Assembly: GCA_029237695.1 (NCBI GenBank) | Contig: CM055271.1 | Coordinates: forward strand, 80,115,488 to 80,179,487 | DNA: 64,000 bases | Origin: Conchocele bisecta | Lineage: Eukaryota; Mollusca; Bivalvia; Lucinida; Thyasiridae | Direction: 5' to 3' | Shown here: one piece after another, positions 1-11,235 of the stretch | How positions within the stretch are numbered: the stretch's first letter is position 1 | How the letters are laid out: every line of letters starts with the position of its first letter | Program-made: the position numbers and the translations under genes | The notes under the pieces: generated by a model | Seen by the model: the letters and a program-made list of their open reading frames with translations, nothing else | Told to the model about the DNA's origin: nothing | Database searches by the model: none

Positions 1-533
1 CGAACGTCTCTATGTTTTTCATTTGACACAACGTTGCGGCAAAATATGAATACATAATTAGGGTGATGAGGTCAGCCAATCAAATTCGCTCCAGGTGTTA
101 TTGCACGTGTGTCACATTTATGAAATGGGTTACAGCACGGAATAACAATGGTTTCATGTGATAAACATATGTACGTCGGCATATTTAACCCTTTGAACCG
201 AAAGCCCGTTATAGCGGTTATGCAACCAGTGCAGATCCAGATGAGCCGGCTCGTAACGAGCCGTCTCATCAGGATCTGCACTTTTTGAAAGTAATTCTGG
301 TGTTAACAAGAACGTTACAGTAGTACATGTATTCCGAGATGGTATGGTGGTCGCCAGATCGGACAAGTGGGTTTCCTCCGGGTACTCCGGTTTCCTCCCA
401 CACTAATGACCGCCCATACGCCTGCATATGTGCCAACGAAAGCAGTTGTATAAGTGCTACATGTATTGCGCTTGTTTGTAATCGTTGTAAAATAAATAAA
501 GTTATTTCCTTTTTTATTCTGAGTTTCTCATAC
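1..533. other. Non-coding stretch with a dispersed hairpin repeat
   Basis: No gene is supported here. On the minus strand this lies downstream of the 534-633 sulfotransferase exon, so it is probably intron. A 53-bp imperfect hairpin at 229-281 (arms GTGCAGATCC...GGATCTGCAC, centre GGCTCGTAACGAGCC) sits in a roughly 105-bp block that recurs in the same orientation at about 60261-60370. No matching next sulfotransferase exon was seen. Confidence 0.5.
229..281. repeat. Dispersed 53-bp hairpin repeat, copy 1
   Basis: Inverted repeat with GTGCAGATCC at one end and GGATCTGCAC at the other. A near-identical copy lies at 60299-60351, with shared flanks (AAGCCCG...TATAGCGGTTATGCAA before, TTTTTGAAAGTAATT after). 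It looks like a short MITE-type or foldback repeat. The family name is not known to me. Confidence 0.7.
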
Positions 534-633
534 CTATCCGCTGCCGAGCCTGAGTTCCCCTGGCGACAGGAAGTGGTGGAGGTGGGACTTTATCACTCTA
601 GGCGGCGCGAGCTCCCGTACTTGTTTTACACCC
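534..633 (-). pseudogene. Sulfotransferase copy 2, catalytic-His exon (100 nt), ends in TAG
   Basis: Minus-strand exon of a cytosolic sulfotransferase, which transfers sulfate from PAPS to hydroxyl or amine acceptors. The acceptor is CCGTTCAG|GGG and the donor is TAG|GTATG. After one base completing a split codon, the frame reads the family signature PRVIKSHLH, with the catalytic His in KSH. Length (100 nt), entry phase and donor position match the exon at 38402-38501. The last codon is TAG where the other copy has AAG, so a transcript spliced here would terminate. That makes this copy a probable pseudogene, or an allele with a nonsense change. The partner 130-nt exon lies at 5842-5971. The next exon would be outside the window. 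Confidence 0.75.
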
Positions 634-1215
634 CTGAACGGTTCAGGAAACATGTATTAGTGGAGCGGATATGTAACATTTTTTGGGTCAGGTGTGCACT
701 TCCGGAAAGAAGCATGAAACTTTGTCCTATGGTAATTTTGAGTATGCTGATTTCAAAAATTGCGGGAACCACGACGTCACTTCAATGGATCATAGCGAAA
801 ATTGAAATTCAAAATGGCCGCCACAAAACATAATTGTGCCCATAAATTTCCTCTCAGTGCTCGGATTACCATGATATTGGTGTCTATACTTATGGTAGTG
901 AAGGCAAGGAATCCAATAGAATACACGTGAAATACTATTACGTACATTTTAATGGAGAAAATTTCAAAATGGCAGCCATAAAACAGGATTATGTCCATAA
1001 AGTGGCTGTCGATGTCCCGATTACCATGATCTTGTTGTCTATATCTATGTTATTGAAGGCAATGACTCCAATATAATACATGTGAAATACCATAGCATAC
1101 ATTTTCATTGAGTAAATTTCAAAATGGCTGCCACAAATTAGGATTGTTCCCATAAAATGGTTCTTAGTGCTCAGATTACCATGGTATTCGTGTCTATACC
1201 TATGTTATTGAAAGC
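634..1215. repeat. 155-bp tandem repeats, arm of an inverted repeat
   Basis: Three units start with AAAATGGCNGCCA at 811, 966 and 1121, giving a period of exactly 155 bp. Units share GATTACCATG and TGTCTATA blocks. The third unit is cut after about 95 bp by the Polinton fragment that starts at 1216. Unique sequence at 658-800 plus one unit recurs inverted at about 3880-4210, so the fragment sits in the middle of an older inverted repeat. No coding potential is supported. Confidence 0.75.
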
Positions 1216-1383
1216 AGTAGTATATAGGGTATCACTTCATTACCGCGGGGGGGGGGGGGGCATAAAGGATTCAGAGGGCGTGCAACCTCCCAAGGGGGGT
1301 AAAAAGTTTATTTTTAAACCTTAATTGAAAGGAAAGAAACACACCCCCAGCAATAATAGAAGGCCGTACTGTTGTACGAGGTG

Positions 1384-1424
1384 TTTTTAATAAATTAATT
1401 TTCTCAAAATTAATTTATTAAAAA
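1384..1424. promoter_or_regulatory. AT-rich perfect hairpin upstream of the fragment's polymerase
   Basis: Two perfect 19-bp arms (TTTTTAATAAATTAATTTT and its complement) are separated by CTC. It lies about 100 bp before the polymerase ATG at 1525. A similar motif (CTAATTTTCTTAAAATTAATT) lies directly before the capsid gene ATG at 48228 of the complete element. A replication or transcription signal is possible but not proven. Confidence 0.45.
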
Positions 1425-1524
1425 CGCCCTGTTGAACAAAGAACATATACGAGTTAACAATTAATTATTTTTCATTATTGAAAAATAATATACGTGTTAG
1501 TATATAGACAATTTTGAAAAAATT

Positions 1525-3553
1525 ATGTCACACATTACTGAGAAAGTTACGAGGAAAGTTGACCCGAAGTTATCTCGTCCAAAGATTGGTGAGATCGAGG
1601 GTATAATGCCTAGAAAATTAGCACAGAGTTCTTCTCCTAAGATTAGGGAATTAAGAGCTGAGTTAGTAAGAATGGGTATACCCTTTTCAGCCAGATTAAG
1701 AGAGACGGGTTTGAATAAAATTATAAATAAGAGTAAAAACGATGAATTTATGGGAAGATTTCGCAGAGCGTTCTCCCGAGGGGTATTTAAGGGAATAGAA
1801 AATAAAGATGCAGAAAAGATAGCACAAAACCTAGCAGACGAGGCGTCTTTAAGTCTTAGAAGTAAAAACATTGGAAAACCTAAAAAGAGGGTTCAGAAAG
1901 CTAGTTTGTTAAAAAAGTTAATAGTGGAGGGGGGTGAAATATTAGAAGATTACAAACAAAAAGAAAAGAATATAATAAAGGGACGTAGAACGACTACAAT
2001 AACATTGAGAAGGAAACTTCAAACAGACAACACCGATATAATAATGTCCGAGTTGGCCCCAATGCTAACTGGTTCATCTCGAGGAGAAAGCCCTGAGAGG
2101 AAAGCCGAAAACCCTGGTATTTTATAAAAACCTTTACGAGAGCCCGTGGTTCAGAGAATACGAACCAGTTAGAAAATGGGTTGAGAAACAAGAAGAGTCC
2201 CGATTAAACATAGATAAAATAGAGAGACCAAATACAAAATGGAGTTTTGTAAGATGGGTAAGCGCTAGTGTAAAAATAATATACGGTACAGTAACGAATG
2301 ATATTGGAATGAAGTCTGTAACAATTGCGGGAGGACAATTACCAGAGTGGCTGCGACATAAAAAGGGGATGAAACCACTAGATAAATTTAACGATGACAA
2401 CTGTTTATTCAGATGTTTAGCTCTTCACACAACAGAGGGCCTTAGAGCAGACCGGTGTTTAACTTTGACAGAGGATTTAAGATACACATATTTACATTTT
2501 TCTAAAGAAAAAGGGTGGGAGAGGCCAGAGGGCCCAATATTATTCGATGATATCAAGAAAATCGAAGAGTGTTTTCAAATCGGTATTGAGGCGTATGAAC
2601 CCACAGAAGAAGGAACATGGTATTTAAGAAACGTTGCGGCACATTACGAAAAGGTAGGTACACAGAAAATGAAAATTGGTATTTACGACGACCACGCATT
2701 TTTGATCACAGATATGAATAAAGTTTGTAAGAACTATTGTTGTGTTGACTGCAATCAACGCTTCACACAATCACATTGTTTAACAAGACACGCACTAACA
2801 TGCATGAAAGGAGAGAACGGTGGAGAACGGTGGGTAGCCGGAGCTCCTGTTGATGGATTTTGTTCGGAGACAAATACAGTTTATCAATTTCACGGATGCT
2901 ACTGGCACGGGTGTCCGAACCATTGTAAAAACTGGAAAGAAAAACACACACAAACACGAGTGCGAGACGCGTTGATCAGCAAAGTGTTTAATTTAGTAAC
3001 TATTTGGGAATGTGAGTACGACACCTTTTCAACCCCACACACTTCCTCTGTGCTTGAAAACCCTCCTACAACAGTTTATCCCTACCAGATTGTCTACGAT
3101 TTTGAGGCTTATTTAGATGATTCGAATGAGAAAAAAGATGCATCCATAGAGCTAGAATTTGTAAATGAACACGTTCCAATAAGTGTAAGCATCGCAGATA
3201 CGCTGTCAGGAAATATAACACACATATGTGAAAATGATCCAGCTAAATTGGTAGCACTATTTATACAAGATATTCAGAGACGAGGTAAAGAAATTTGTGG
3301 GGTTGTTGGAAAAGATAAAATCTACGGATACCCAACAGATTTTGACAGACTTTCTGCTCCACAGAAGCGGGAGATTGAACGATGGGTTTCCCAAGTACCG
3401 GTGATTGGTTTCAACTCCAGCTCCTACGATCTAAATCTAATCAAGAAACACCTAGTTGGGATCTTGGCTGACACAACAAAGAAAGTATTAGTTGGAAAGA
3501 AAGCTAACACAACCATTTTCCTATTTACTCCAGAATTTAGGTTTTTAGATGTC
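1525..3553 (+). pseudogene. polB: Truncated, frameshifted Polinton DNA polymerase (OTU, zinc finger, Vsr-like, exonuclease start)
   Basis: Family B protein-primed DNA polymerase of Polinton type, 5' part only. The frame from ATG 1525 is open to 2127; homology then continues in another frame from about 2102 (open to 3556), so at least one frameshift lies near 2100-2125. The N-terminus has a SAP-like stretch (KIRELRAELVRMGIP). The second frame holds an OTU-like protease core (DDNCLFRC, later DDHAFLI with the candidate His), a zinc finger (CVDC...HALTC), a Vsr-like nuclease segment (VYQFHGCYWHGC...LVTIWECE), and exonuclease motifs (YDFEAY; GFNSSSYD). Polymerase motifs A-C are missing because the copy is truncated. 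It is diverged from the polymerase at 53868-57809 but keeps the same module order. Confidence 0.85.
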
Positions 3554-4580
3554 TAATTTGTTTGGACATGGTGAGCCACTAGGTTTCCATCAGCGATTGG
3601 CCTTGATCAGTTTCTGAAAATCAGAAAATGAAAGTTGTTGAATTTACATCATTTCAATATGTTGTTAAAAAAACTTCAATATCTTCAAGATTATCTTTCA
3701 TATTTGTTGGAACAGTCTGGTTCCTCTCCTGCTGATGACCCCAAGGACGAAAACCATAATTATTAATGATATTTAGATATATGTATACTTGGTTAAAGAC
3801 CTGACATTCCAGCCTTACATTATAAGTGGGCTCTGTCTAATTGAAACATGAATATCGCGCGAGCCAGATTTGTTTAGAAAAGTGGGAAGTGCAAATATAT
3901 ACATATTTTTTATTTTCGCCCTGAATAGGCCTGTTATGAGATTCCACATGTGTCCTATTGCATTCCTTGACCTGAAAAACATAAGTATAGGTACCAATAA
4001 CATGGTGATCGGAGAACTAACAGTCGATTTATGGACAAAAACGAGTTTCATGGCGGCCATTTTTAATTTTCATTTTTGGGCGGGAATTGTTGGAATGACG
4101 TCGTGGTTCCCGCAATATTTGAATTCGGCATACTCAAAAACCCCCCGTGTGCAAAGTTTCATGCTTCTTTCCGGAAGTGCACACCACAATCACATATCCG
4201 CTCCACTATATGTAATGGAGTAAACTTTGAGGGCGATTCACATTACACGTTTAACCCGGTATTACTTTAAGCACCATGCATTTCAATTGGAGTTTAAATA
4301 TAGTACAAATCATGTATACGTGTATTTCACCCCTAAATAGCTGGAATGGATTTTGATACGCTAATTTTGCAACCACTCCAACCGTCACAAAATGATTGTC
4401 AGACTAGTCCATTTATGAAACTTGGTTATTTTTTGTTCTCAAAGATTCAAAGATATGAACATTATTTTTTAAAAAGTTCAGAGATCCTGATGAAACTTTA
4501 GTTTGAATGATTATCTTACTTAGATTACTCATTATGTCTATTAAAAGTGGAGACATAGAGATTCAACTGTATGCAATATA
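3554..4580. other. Intronic stretch; inverted copy of the 155-bp repeat
   Basis: 3554-3880 shows nothing recognisable. 3880-4210 is the reverse-complement counterpart of 658-965 (compare the GTGCACTTCCGGAAAG segment with CTTTCCGGAAGTGCAC, and GGCGGCCATTTT). 4210-4580 shows nothing recognisable. It lies within the intron of sulfotransferase copy 2. Confidence 0.5.
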
Positions 4581-4883
4581 CAAGGTGCATGATCACGTGG
4601 TTAGAACAACAACAATAATGGCTGAAAGCTCGTACACTCCAACATAAGTAATATTTGATATTTTCCTTAATATGCAACGTATTTTGACACAAGTTGGTGC
4701 AAAAATACAGAGACCACCAAATGCAGCTTAACAAGACGCGTGTGATGCGCCATATTTCATCAAAATCCGTTGCATACTATGGACATAATACAAGAATACG
4801 TACTTTGAATCGGAGAGATTCTGGAAGCTTCAGTACTTGTTGTTGTTTTTGTTGTACATGTAACCACGTGATCATACACCTTG
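4581..4883. mobile_element. Palindromic MITE, CAAGGTG family, copy 1
   Basis: Terminal inverted repeats CAAGGTGCATGATCACGTGG and its complement, with subterminal (CAA)n on the left and (TTG)n on the right. Related copies lie at 10852-11235, 14267-14709, 29426-29866, 32602-32918 and 39968-40393. No coding capacity; a non-autonomous DNA element by structure. Confidence 0.75.
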
Positions 4884-4997
4884 ATATACGTGTATTATAC
4901 AGTTATTGGCTTTTTGTGAGGTAAACATGTAATTTCATCGACCCTTTAAAAGTGATATCGACCGAGGTCGATACCACTTCTATAGGCTCGATAAAAC

Positions 4998-5441
4998 CAC
5001 AGGCATTCGGCTTTCATCGGTATAACTCTATATATATGAACAAAGCTTCTAACTTTGGTTGGACACGACCTCGTATCATAACACATTCCGCGATTTTATT
5101 AACGCTAATGTGAATATTTTGGCGGAAATTGCGCATGTTCATTTGAGAATTATTGTTATCTTGCTAAAATAACATAGTTAGAACATAATTATGCAAATAA
5201 TATCGAATTACAGCTCCTTTTCCTAGGTCGGACACAACCTCGTATCATAACAAATGAAATATTGTGTTTAGGGCTCTAACGTCAATATTGTAGTGGCAAG
5301 TTCATATGATCATTTGAGAATTACAATTTTAAACATGTTATTTTGTTATGATACGAGGTCGTGTCTGACCAAAGTTAGAAGCCTTGTTCATATATATATA
5401 GAGTTATATCGATGACAGCCGAAACACGCCGAATGCCTGTG
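4998..5441. mobile_element. Inverted-repeat MITE (CACAGGCATTCGG ends), copy 1
   Basis: Starts CACAGGCATTCGGC and ends GCCGAATGCCTGTG. Inside, ACACGACCTCGTATCATAAC-type segments occur in both orientations. A second copy in the same orientation lies at 39327-39822. Both copies sit in the equivalent intron of the two sulfotransferase copies, which may reflect shared ancestry of the introns. Confidence 0.7.
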
Positions 5442-5841
5442 CGTACATGCGGACGAGCCGGTGAGTACATATAACTAAAACGTATTTGCGACTGTTCACA
5501 CATTTGTATCCATCCAACAATTTCACCATACTCACCACCGCGTTAATCTTGCCAAGATGGCGACGTTTCTGAACATCTCTTGGCAATCTCAACTCGAAAG
5601 CAAGCAGTTCATTGGCTGAGCCGCAGCACAGCTAATGCTCAGCCAATCAAGTTGCTTGATTTCAAGCACAATATTGATTTGATAATTCCGAGCTATAGTT
5701 GTGTGCTATTATCACCCGAGATGACCAAAAATCGCATCAAAATAATATCACATGTATTTTCTTGGTGTCTACTGTATTTGAAAAAACCCCAAAAAAAACA
5801 AGTATTTGCAAGATTATCGCAGGCGGAGGTGTACATGGTAC

Positions 5842-5971
5842 CCAAGGTGCCGGCGGGGGTCGGGGTCTACGACGTCTATATATGGGGACCGTTCCTCCAG
5901 CAGCACGTGTCGCGCCGTCTCAAAATCCCGCGTCTGGATCAGGTACACAATCTCCTGTGTCAGAGTCGTGC
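5842..5971 (-). CDS. Sulfotransferase copy 2, exon after the PAPS 5'-loop (130 nt)
   Basis: Internal exon of a cytosolic sulfotransferase. The acceptor is GCTACCCAG|GC and the donor is TTGG|GTACC. The exon enters with two bases that complete the Gly of the SGTT loop; after that Gly it reads TTLTQEIVYLIQ, then a helix and LEERSPYID, ending DPDPRRH. The family's 5'-phosphosulfate loop (YPKSGTTW-like) is split here, with YPKSG expected on the preceding exon, which I did not find. The exon at 60564-60693 has the same length, phase and residue pattern. The 100-nt exon of the same copy lies 5.2 kb downstream (534-633) and carries a stop codon, so the gene as a whole may be dead even though this exon is open. 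Confidence 0.8.
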
Positions 5972-5994
5972 CTGGGTAGCATATTATATTTGTA

Positions 5995-6265
5995 ATAAAA
6001 ATAATAAGAATAATAAGAATAATATTAATGAATAATAATATTATTAATGAATAATAGTAATAAATGAATGAATGCATGAATGACTGAATGAATTAATGAA
6101 TGAATGAAGGAATGAATGAATGAATGAATGGATAAATGAATGAATGAATTAATGAATGAATGAATGAATGAATGAATGAATGAATGAATGAATGAAGAAT
6201 GAATGAATGAATGAATGAATGAATGAACCAATGAATGAATGAATGAATCAATCAATCAATCAATA
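5995..6265. repeat. AAT then AATG microsatellite
   Basis: (AAT)n-like tract at about 5995-6062 followed by (AATG)n to about 6250 and a short (CAAT)n. Long open frames across it (for example Ile-His-Ser-Phe repeats on the minus strand) are artefacts of the repeat. Confidence 0.9.
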
Positions 6266-6649
6266 TAAGTTAATATTGCAAGCCGTTGAGTGCTTACGAT
6301 ACACTATGTGTGGGTGTATGTGGATTCCAAAATAGAGGGCAACCAATACCCACTGAGGATGTTCGGTAAAATGATGTAAACTGGCGGTTAATATATTTCA
6401 CTGAGGTACATATAATATACATGTACAGTGGAGATTTATTGGAGATTCCCAAACGAAAACAGCGAAAATGAATGGAAAACGAAATGAAAACGATCGTTTT
6501 GTACAACGGTGGTACGCAGTGACACGATTGTCCATTGCTGGGTATGTACGTGGAAATGATAGTTTCGTTTTAATCCCTTACACCGCTATCTTAATTGTTC
6601 GTCGTCGGATGTTTATTTTTCTATTTTCCATTTTTATCATCAAAAACAT

Positions 6650-6955
6650 GCCATGACAGCACTCTAGAATAAGTTTATTTAACAACATGTATGAATGCTT
6701 TGACAGCACTTCAGAATAATTTACAACATGCTTTGACAGAACTTCTGATAATTCACAACTGCTTTGACAGCATTTTAGAATATTTATAACAACTTTGACA
6801 GCACTTTGGAATAATTTACAACATGCTTTGACAGACTTTATAATAACAACATGTTTTTACAGCACTTTGGAATAATAAACAACATGCTTTGACAACACTT
6901 TAGAATAATTTACAACATACTTTGACAGCCCTTCTGAAGTGCTGTCAAACCATGT
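6650..6955. repeat. Minisatellite of TTTGACAGCACTTNAGAATAATTTACAACATGC type
   Basis: About eight irregular units of roughly 33-40 bp. The same motif occurs as single or inverted copies near 19790-19850, 22870-22920, 24380-24450, 25800-25870 and 40950-41040, so it is related to a dispersed palindromic MITE. Confidence 0.75.
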
Positions 6956-7384
6956 TTTTTTATTGAGAAATAAGGCAAGATATAAAAGCAACAGCAGACG
7001 ACAAGTGTTGTGTGAAGCGGTCTAGGGTTAACATTGTTTTCCTTGTTTTTAATTAGTAAATGTTTTGAGACACATGTAAACCAACGAAAACTTTTATATC
7101 GTTTTCTCATTATAAAAGCGAAAACGCCTTCAAAACCATGTGTAAACGATAGGCAAGTGTTCGTCTGTGGGATCAGGAACAAATCCGGACGATATGTGAC
7201 AATAGAAGCATCACAGACACGGATCACATCTCAGTTCAGTTACCATGGTTATACTACTTTCGGAAAAACGCAGTTGAATGTGGTATCGTAGTTATAGTTA
7301 TTTCCCTTTGATTTTATATATAGAAATCCGGTCCAAATTGAATACATGTATGTCATGGTACGGTTTCTTGTGGAAAGGGCGACT

Positions 7385-7460
7385 GTAGCATGGTTTGTTG
7401 CGAAACGGAGACACTACAGTGTACACTGTAGTGTCTCCGTTTCGCAACAAACCATGCTAC
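7385..7460. repeat. Perfect 76-bp palindrome
   Basis: Two 38-nt halves (GTAGCATGGTTTGTTGCGAA... and its exact complement ending ACCATGCTAC) meet with no spacer around GTGT|ACAC. I find no mismatch. It can fold completely into a hairpin. Confidence 0.95.
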
Positions 7461-7747
7461 ATATCATCATGAATACATGCGCAATCTGATCAGGGACTGT
7501 ACTATTTGTCATGTGCATATGTTCACACGTATTATTAATGGTATTCCACACAGTTTAGAAAGTTGTGCTGTCTGATATGGATCTACTCATTTCGCAATCT
7601 CAATTTTAGTACTATTCAGAATCAAGTAAACACAACACCCCAACATGGGACCGGATCTGTACAGTTTTCCAAAGGGAAATAACTAGCTACGACTCCTCAT
7701 TGTGTTGACCTCTCCAGGAAAGCGTGTTCCCAGTACCGTTACATGTA

Positions 7748-8299
7748 CAGTGAAACCTACTGTCCGTTCCACGTTGTGCTGCCGACGAACATTTGGCCAT
7801 TAAACACATTAAATCTAAAAAATATTTAAAAGTAAGTACTTTTTCATCAATGACAAAAGTCACCCTCCCCCAAAAAGAATTCATGAAATTCCATCAAATT
7901 TTGATTTTATTGCGAAAAAAACAATTTTCCTATGGGAATTTAACATGGGGGCTAAATAGAAAATATATTTTTTAAAATATTTTGTTTATTTGTGGACCGA
8001 TTTTCAAAATCTAACTTTCGTTTTCTCAGTTACATCATTTTCATGCTCGCCAGGTTTCGGAGTCAATTTCCAAAAATTTGGAAATTGACTCCCCATGTTA
8101 AATTCCCATAGGAAAATTGTTTTTTTCGCAATAAAATCAATTTTTTTGGGGAGGGTTACTTTTTTGTTATTGATGAAAAAGTACTTACTTTTAAATATTT
8201 TTTAGATTTAATGTGGTTAATGGCCTAATGTTCGTCGGCAGCAAAACGTGGAACAGACAGTAAGGTCCCCGGGGTGTCTGGCTTAGAGACGTTTCACTG
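7748..8299. mobile_element. Tc1/mariner-like MITE with long inverted arms
   Basis: Flanked by TA; begins CAGTGAAACC and ends GGTTTCACTG... type termini (GTTTCACTG). Long imperfect arms contain TGCCGACGAACATTTGGCC and GGCCTAATGTTCGTCGGCA, AAGTAAGTACTTTTTCATCA and its complement, and A/T-rich inner arms. No transposase frame. Related sequence lies at about 37660-38100. Confidence 0.75.
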
Positions 8300-8709
8300 T
8301 ATATCAGGTATTTCATCTGAGCCATAGTTGTGTGCTATGCGATCAATATGCGATTGTGTGCTATGCGAACAGACATTACCACCAGATAATTAATGACAAA
8401 GAAGCTCATCATCAAAATAAGATAACGTGTATTTCCTTGGTGTTCGGATTACAGAGTTTCCACTGTACGTGTTTTGCAATATGTAGGCTATATAGTCAGC
8501 ACGGTGGACCTCTAAGAATACGTTAGCCTAGCGTTGATGTACTACTAAGGTTTTTGATGGATTATGCTAATTCAATCTGTACTGAATCAGAATCCGCTGG
8601 GTGCCATTTCCGCATGACAAAGCAAAGTTGTTTTTCTTTTGCACATTTTATAACAACAACATTTTCCATCGCTGCTACATCAGACCAAATTTGTACACAG
8701 ATACATGTA

Positions 8710-9051
8710 CAGTGGAACCTCTCTAAACCGGACACCCTGGGAGGTCTTAGAGAGGTTTCACTGTAGTACTATGACTGGCCCCGTCATCAGAAACAATATA
8801 TAACAGCAACTGCATGTAGCTACTAAGGCAATAACTTGTCATAGTATATGTACTACAGTTGAACCTCCCTAAACCGGACACCCTGGGAGGTCCTCAGGGT
8901 GTCCGGTTTAAAGATGTTTCACTGTAATTCCGGTGTATGATCACCGAAATACATGGCTATGTGTCTTGTGATCATGTTCATACCGTGGTACCTCTCTAAA
9001 CCGGACACCCTGGGAGGTCCCCAGGATGTCCGGTTCAGAGATGTTACACTG
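8710..9051. repeat. Cluster of short Tc1/mariner-like MITEs (AAACCGGACACC family)
   Basis: Three hairpin copies at 8710-8763, 8855-8924 and 8983-9051. Each starts CAGTGGAACCTCTCTAAACC-like, contains GGACACCCTGGGAGGTCC, and ends with an inverted CACTG. Other copies lie at 9540-9730, 34103-34171, 34290-34320, 38195-38376, and on both sides of the assembly gap. TA target duplication and CAGT ends point to mobilisation by a Tc1/mariner transposase. Confidence 0.8.
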
Positions 9052-10851
9052 TAATACCGTTGCAAGAGCACTGAAGCACATATACATGTATATAGCACTA
9101 GTTAGCACGTTGTACACCGATTAACCATCCCCAACAGACGGCCTTATATATTCTACGGATGTCATTTAATGCTATTGCATCCGAATTATCAGATTGAACT
9201 GGCCCCCGCTGATGTGTGCTTGTCTAAATATTATTATTGCACCCAGTAATACTTTTTTGTTTAAATCTGAGGAACATGCCATACCGTTTTTATCTTGTTA
9301 TAGAAAAAGAGGTTTGGTGACCGGTACAGCTTCAATGTATGATAATGTGCTTATGCTATACATATAATCTAACATTCGTGATGCTTTAATATGATAGTTA
9401 TTAAACTCGTTGACTGATTGCATAGACTCATTTCTTATTAAATCAGGAAACTCGTTTAATAACTATCATATTCAATCATCATTCATGTAAAATGCTCTAG
9501 TTATGCATGAATTGAACATTACTCAAAGTGTACGAATTTCAGTAGAACCTCTCCAAACCGGACACGCAGGCAGTCTTTGTATCATTAATATTATGTGTTT
9601 CATTTGTTGTATATTTATGATGAGAATGACTGTTCGCAATGTCGCAAAGCAGAGCCGCATACATTGGCATAGTCCAATGTCTGATTTACAGTGGAACATA
9701 TCTAAACCGGACATCCTGGGAAAACGAATGGAAAACGCGGTGAAAGCGACCGGTTTGAACACCAATATGTAGAGATACGAGCTTCATTGTTTGTACTATA
9801 TAAAGGCGTGTCGTTTCTTTCAACGCTCCGGTTTGACTAATTTGCATTACCTGTTCCTGGTTCGACAAACGAACGATAGACACGAACGGCTTTCGTTTTT
9901 ATAATTAGAAAACGATGATTTCGTAGGTTTACACATTTTATATTTAAAAACAACGACAATGCGAGAACGATGCGCTGAAAGAAACGACATGCGTTCAAAT
10001 AGTGGAAATATCGTTTATATAAACCTGTGAAGTTTATTATCGTTGAAATAATACACGAGATATTGGGTCCTTACGCAAAACAAACGAGTGAGCGTAGCGA
10101 ATCGAGTTTGCTTAGCGATAGGATCCAATCACGCGGGCATTATTTCAAGATAATCAGCTTACCTGGTTCAATAAACGTTTTCTTATATTTCAAACACGAT
10201 ACTTTATAACAAAACAAAGCAAATCAAGCCAATATGGTCAAGAAGTTTGCGAATTTAATTTCTGGAGGCGGATCGTAGTGAAGGCGACTGTCTCGCGATT
10301 CAGGAGGTGTGTTTGAGAATTTGATTGGCCGAAGGAAAACACGTCATTTCTCCATGTATGGTAAGCACGCGATGTGTGTAAACTACTGATGTCGAGTGGT
10401 GAATATATGTAAACTACTGGCTGAAATGTAAGAAAGTCGGATATTTAAACGAAAATATCGTTTTCACGTACAATACGGACAAACGATAACAGTTTCTATA
10501 CACTATGATCTTTTTCACTTCGCTTTCCATTCGTTTTTATTTAGTTTTGTTTGGGAAACTTCAACAAATGTTTACTGTATGTTAATGCAATAACCTCTAT
10601 ATAACATGTAAGAACAATATATATTTTAAAGAACAATAAACCCTCCATACAGAAAATTGCTGAGTTTGTCGGTAAAAACGTTAACGGAAGACGAACTTAA
10701 CAAGATAGACGAGCACACGGATATCGATAACATGATAACATGAAAGGAAATGCCGCCGTCAAACTACTCGTGGCACGAAGCGTAGTTTTAAAAACGAACA
10801 AGGATTACGGTGGATTTATTAACAATGGTTTGTATTGATTCAATGCATATC

Positions 10852-11235
10852 CAAGGTGTATGATAACGTGGTTACAACAACAACAACAAGTACTGAAACT
10901 TCCAGAAGCCCTCCGATTCAAAGTACGTATTCTTTTATTTTGTCTTTATTATGTAACGGATTTTTATGAAATATGGTGCATCAAAAGCATCCTGTTAACC
11001 TGCATCTGTCGTTTTTGCGAAGAATCGATTTCCGGTGTCAAAAACGACATATGTATGTGCTGAACTCCATTGATCACCACATACAGCTCATGAAGACACG
11101 TTTGCTACGCTTTTATTCATCAAAATCCGTTGCCTATTAAATAAAATATCAAATAATACTTACTTTGGAGTGGGCGCGCTTTCAACACTTTCAGCCATTG
11201 CTGTTGTTGTTGTAACCGCGTGACCATGCACCTTG
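10852..11235. mobile_element. Palindromic MITE, CAAGGTG family, copy 2
   Basis: Ends CAAGGTGTATGATAACGTGG and its complement, with subterminal (CAA)n/(TTG)n. The inner part contains CAAAATCCGTTNC and TACTTACTTTGGAGTGGGCG segments shared with the other copies. The right-arm partner is 32602-32918. Confidence 0.75.

Larger units (their letters stand above)
1216..3553 (+). mobile_element. Left-end fragment of a second Polinton/Maverick
   Basis: Begins with AGTAGTATATA, the same 11 bases that start both ends of the complete Polinton at 42548-58045. A noncoding leader follows with a G14 run (1247-1260) and a perfect 19-bp hairpin with a 3-nt loop (1384-1424). The 5' part of a polymerase gene is then read inward. 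Homology stops abruptly at about 3553, just after the residues matching FRFLD of the complete copy, so the rest of the element is missing. It is AT-richer and clearly diverged from the complete element. It lies antisense inside the intron between the 130-nt and 100-nt exons of sulfotransferase copy 2. Confidence 0.8.
5972..9087. other. Repeat-rich stretch without genes
   Basis: Contains AAT/AATG microsatellites (5995-6265), a TTTGACAGCACTT minisatellite (6650-6955), a perfect 76-bp palindrome (7385-7460), a Tc1/mariner-like MITE (7748-8299) and a cluster of short MITEs (8710-9051), each listed separately. No exon or gene was recognised, including the expected first exon of sulfotransferase copy 2. 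Confidence 0.55.

Noticed and set aside
6025..6255. A coding frame rich in His, Ser, Phe and Ile
   Set aside because: It is the translation of an AATG microsatellite.
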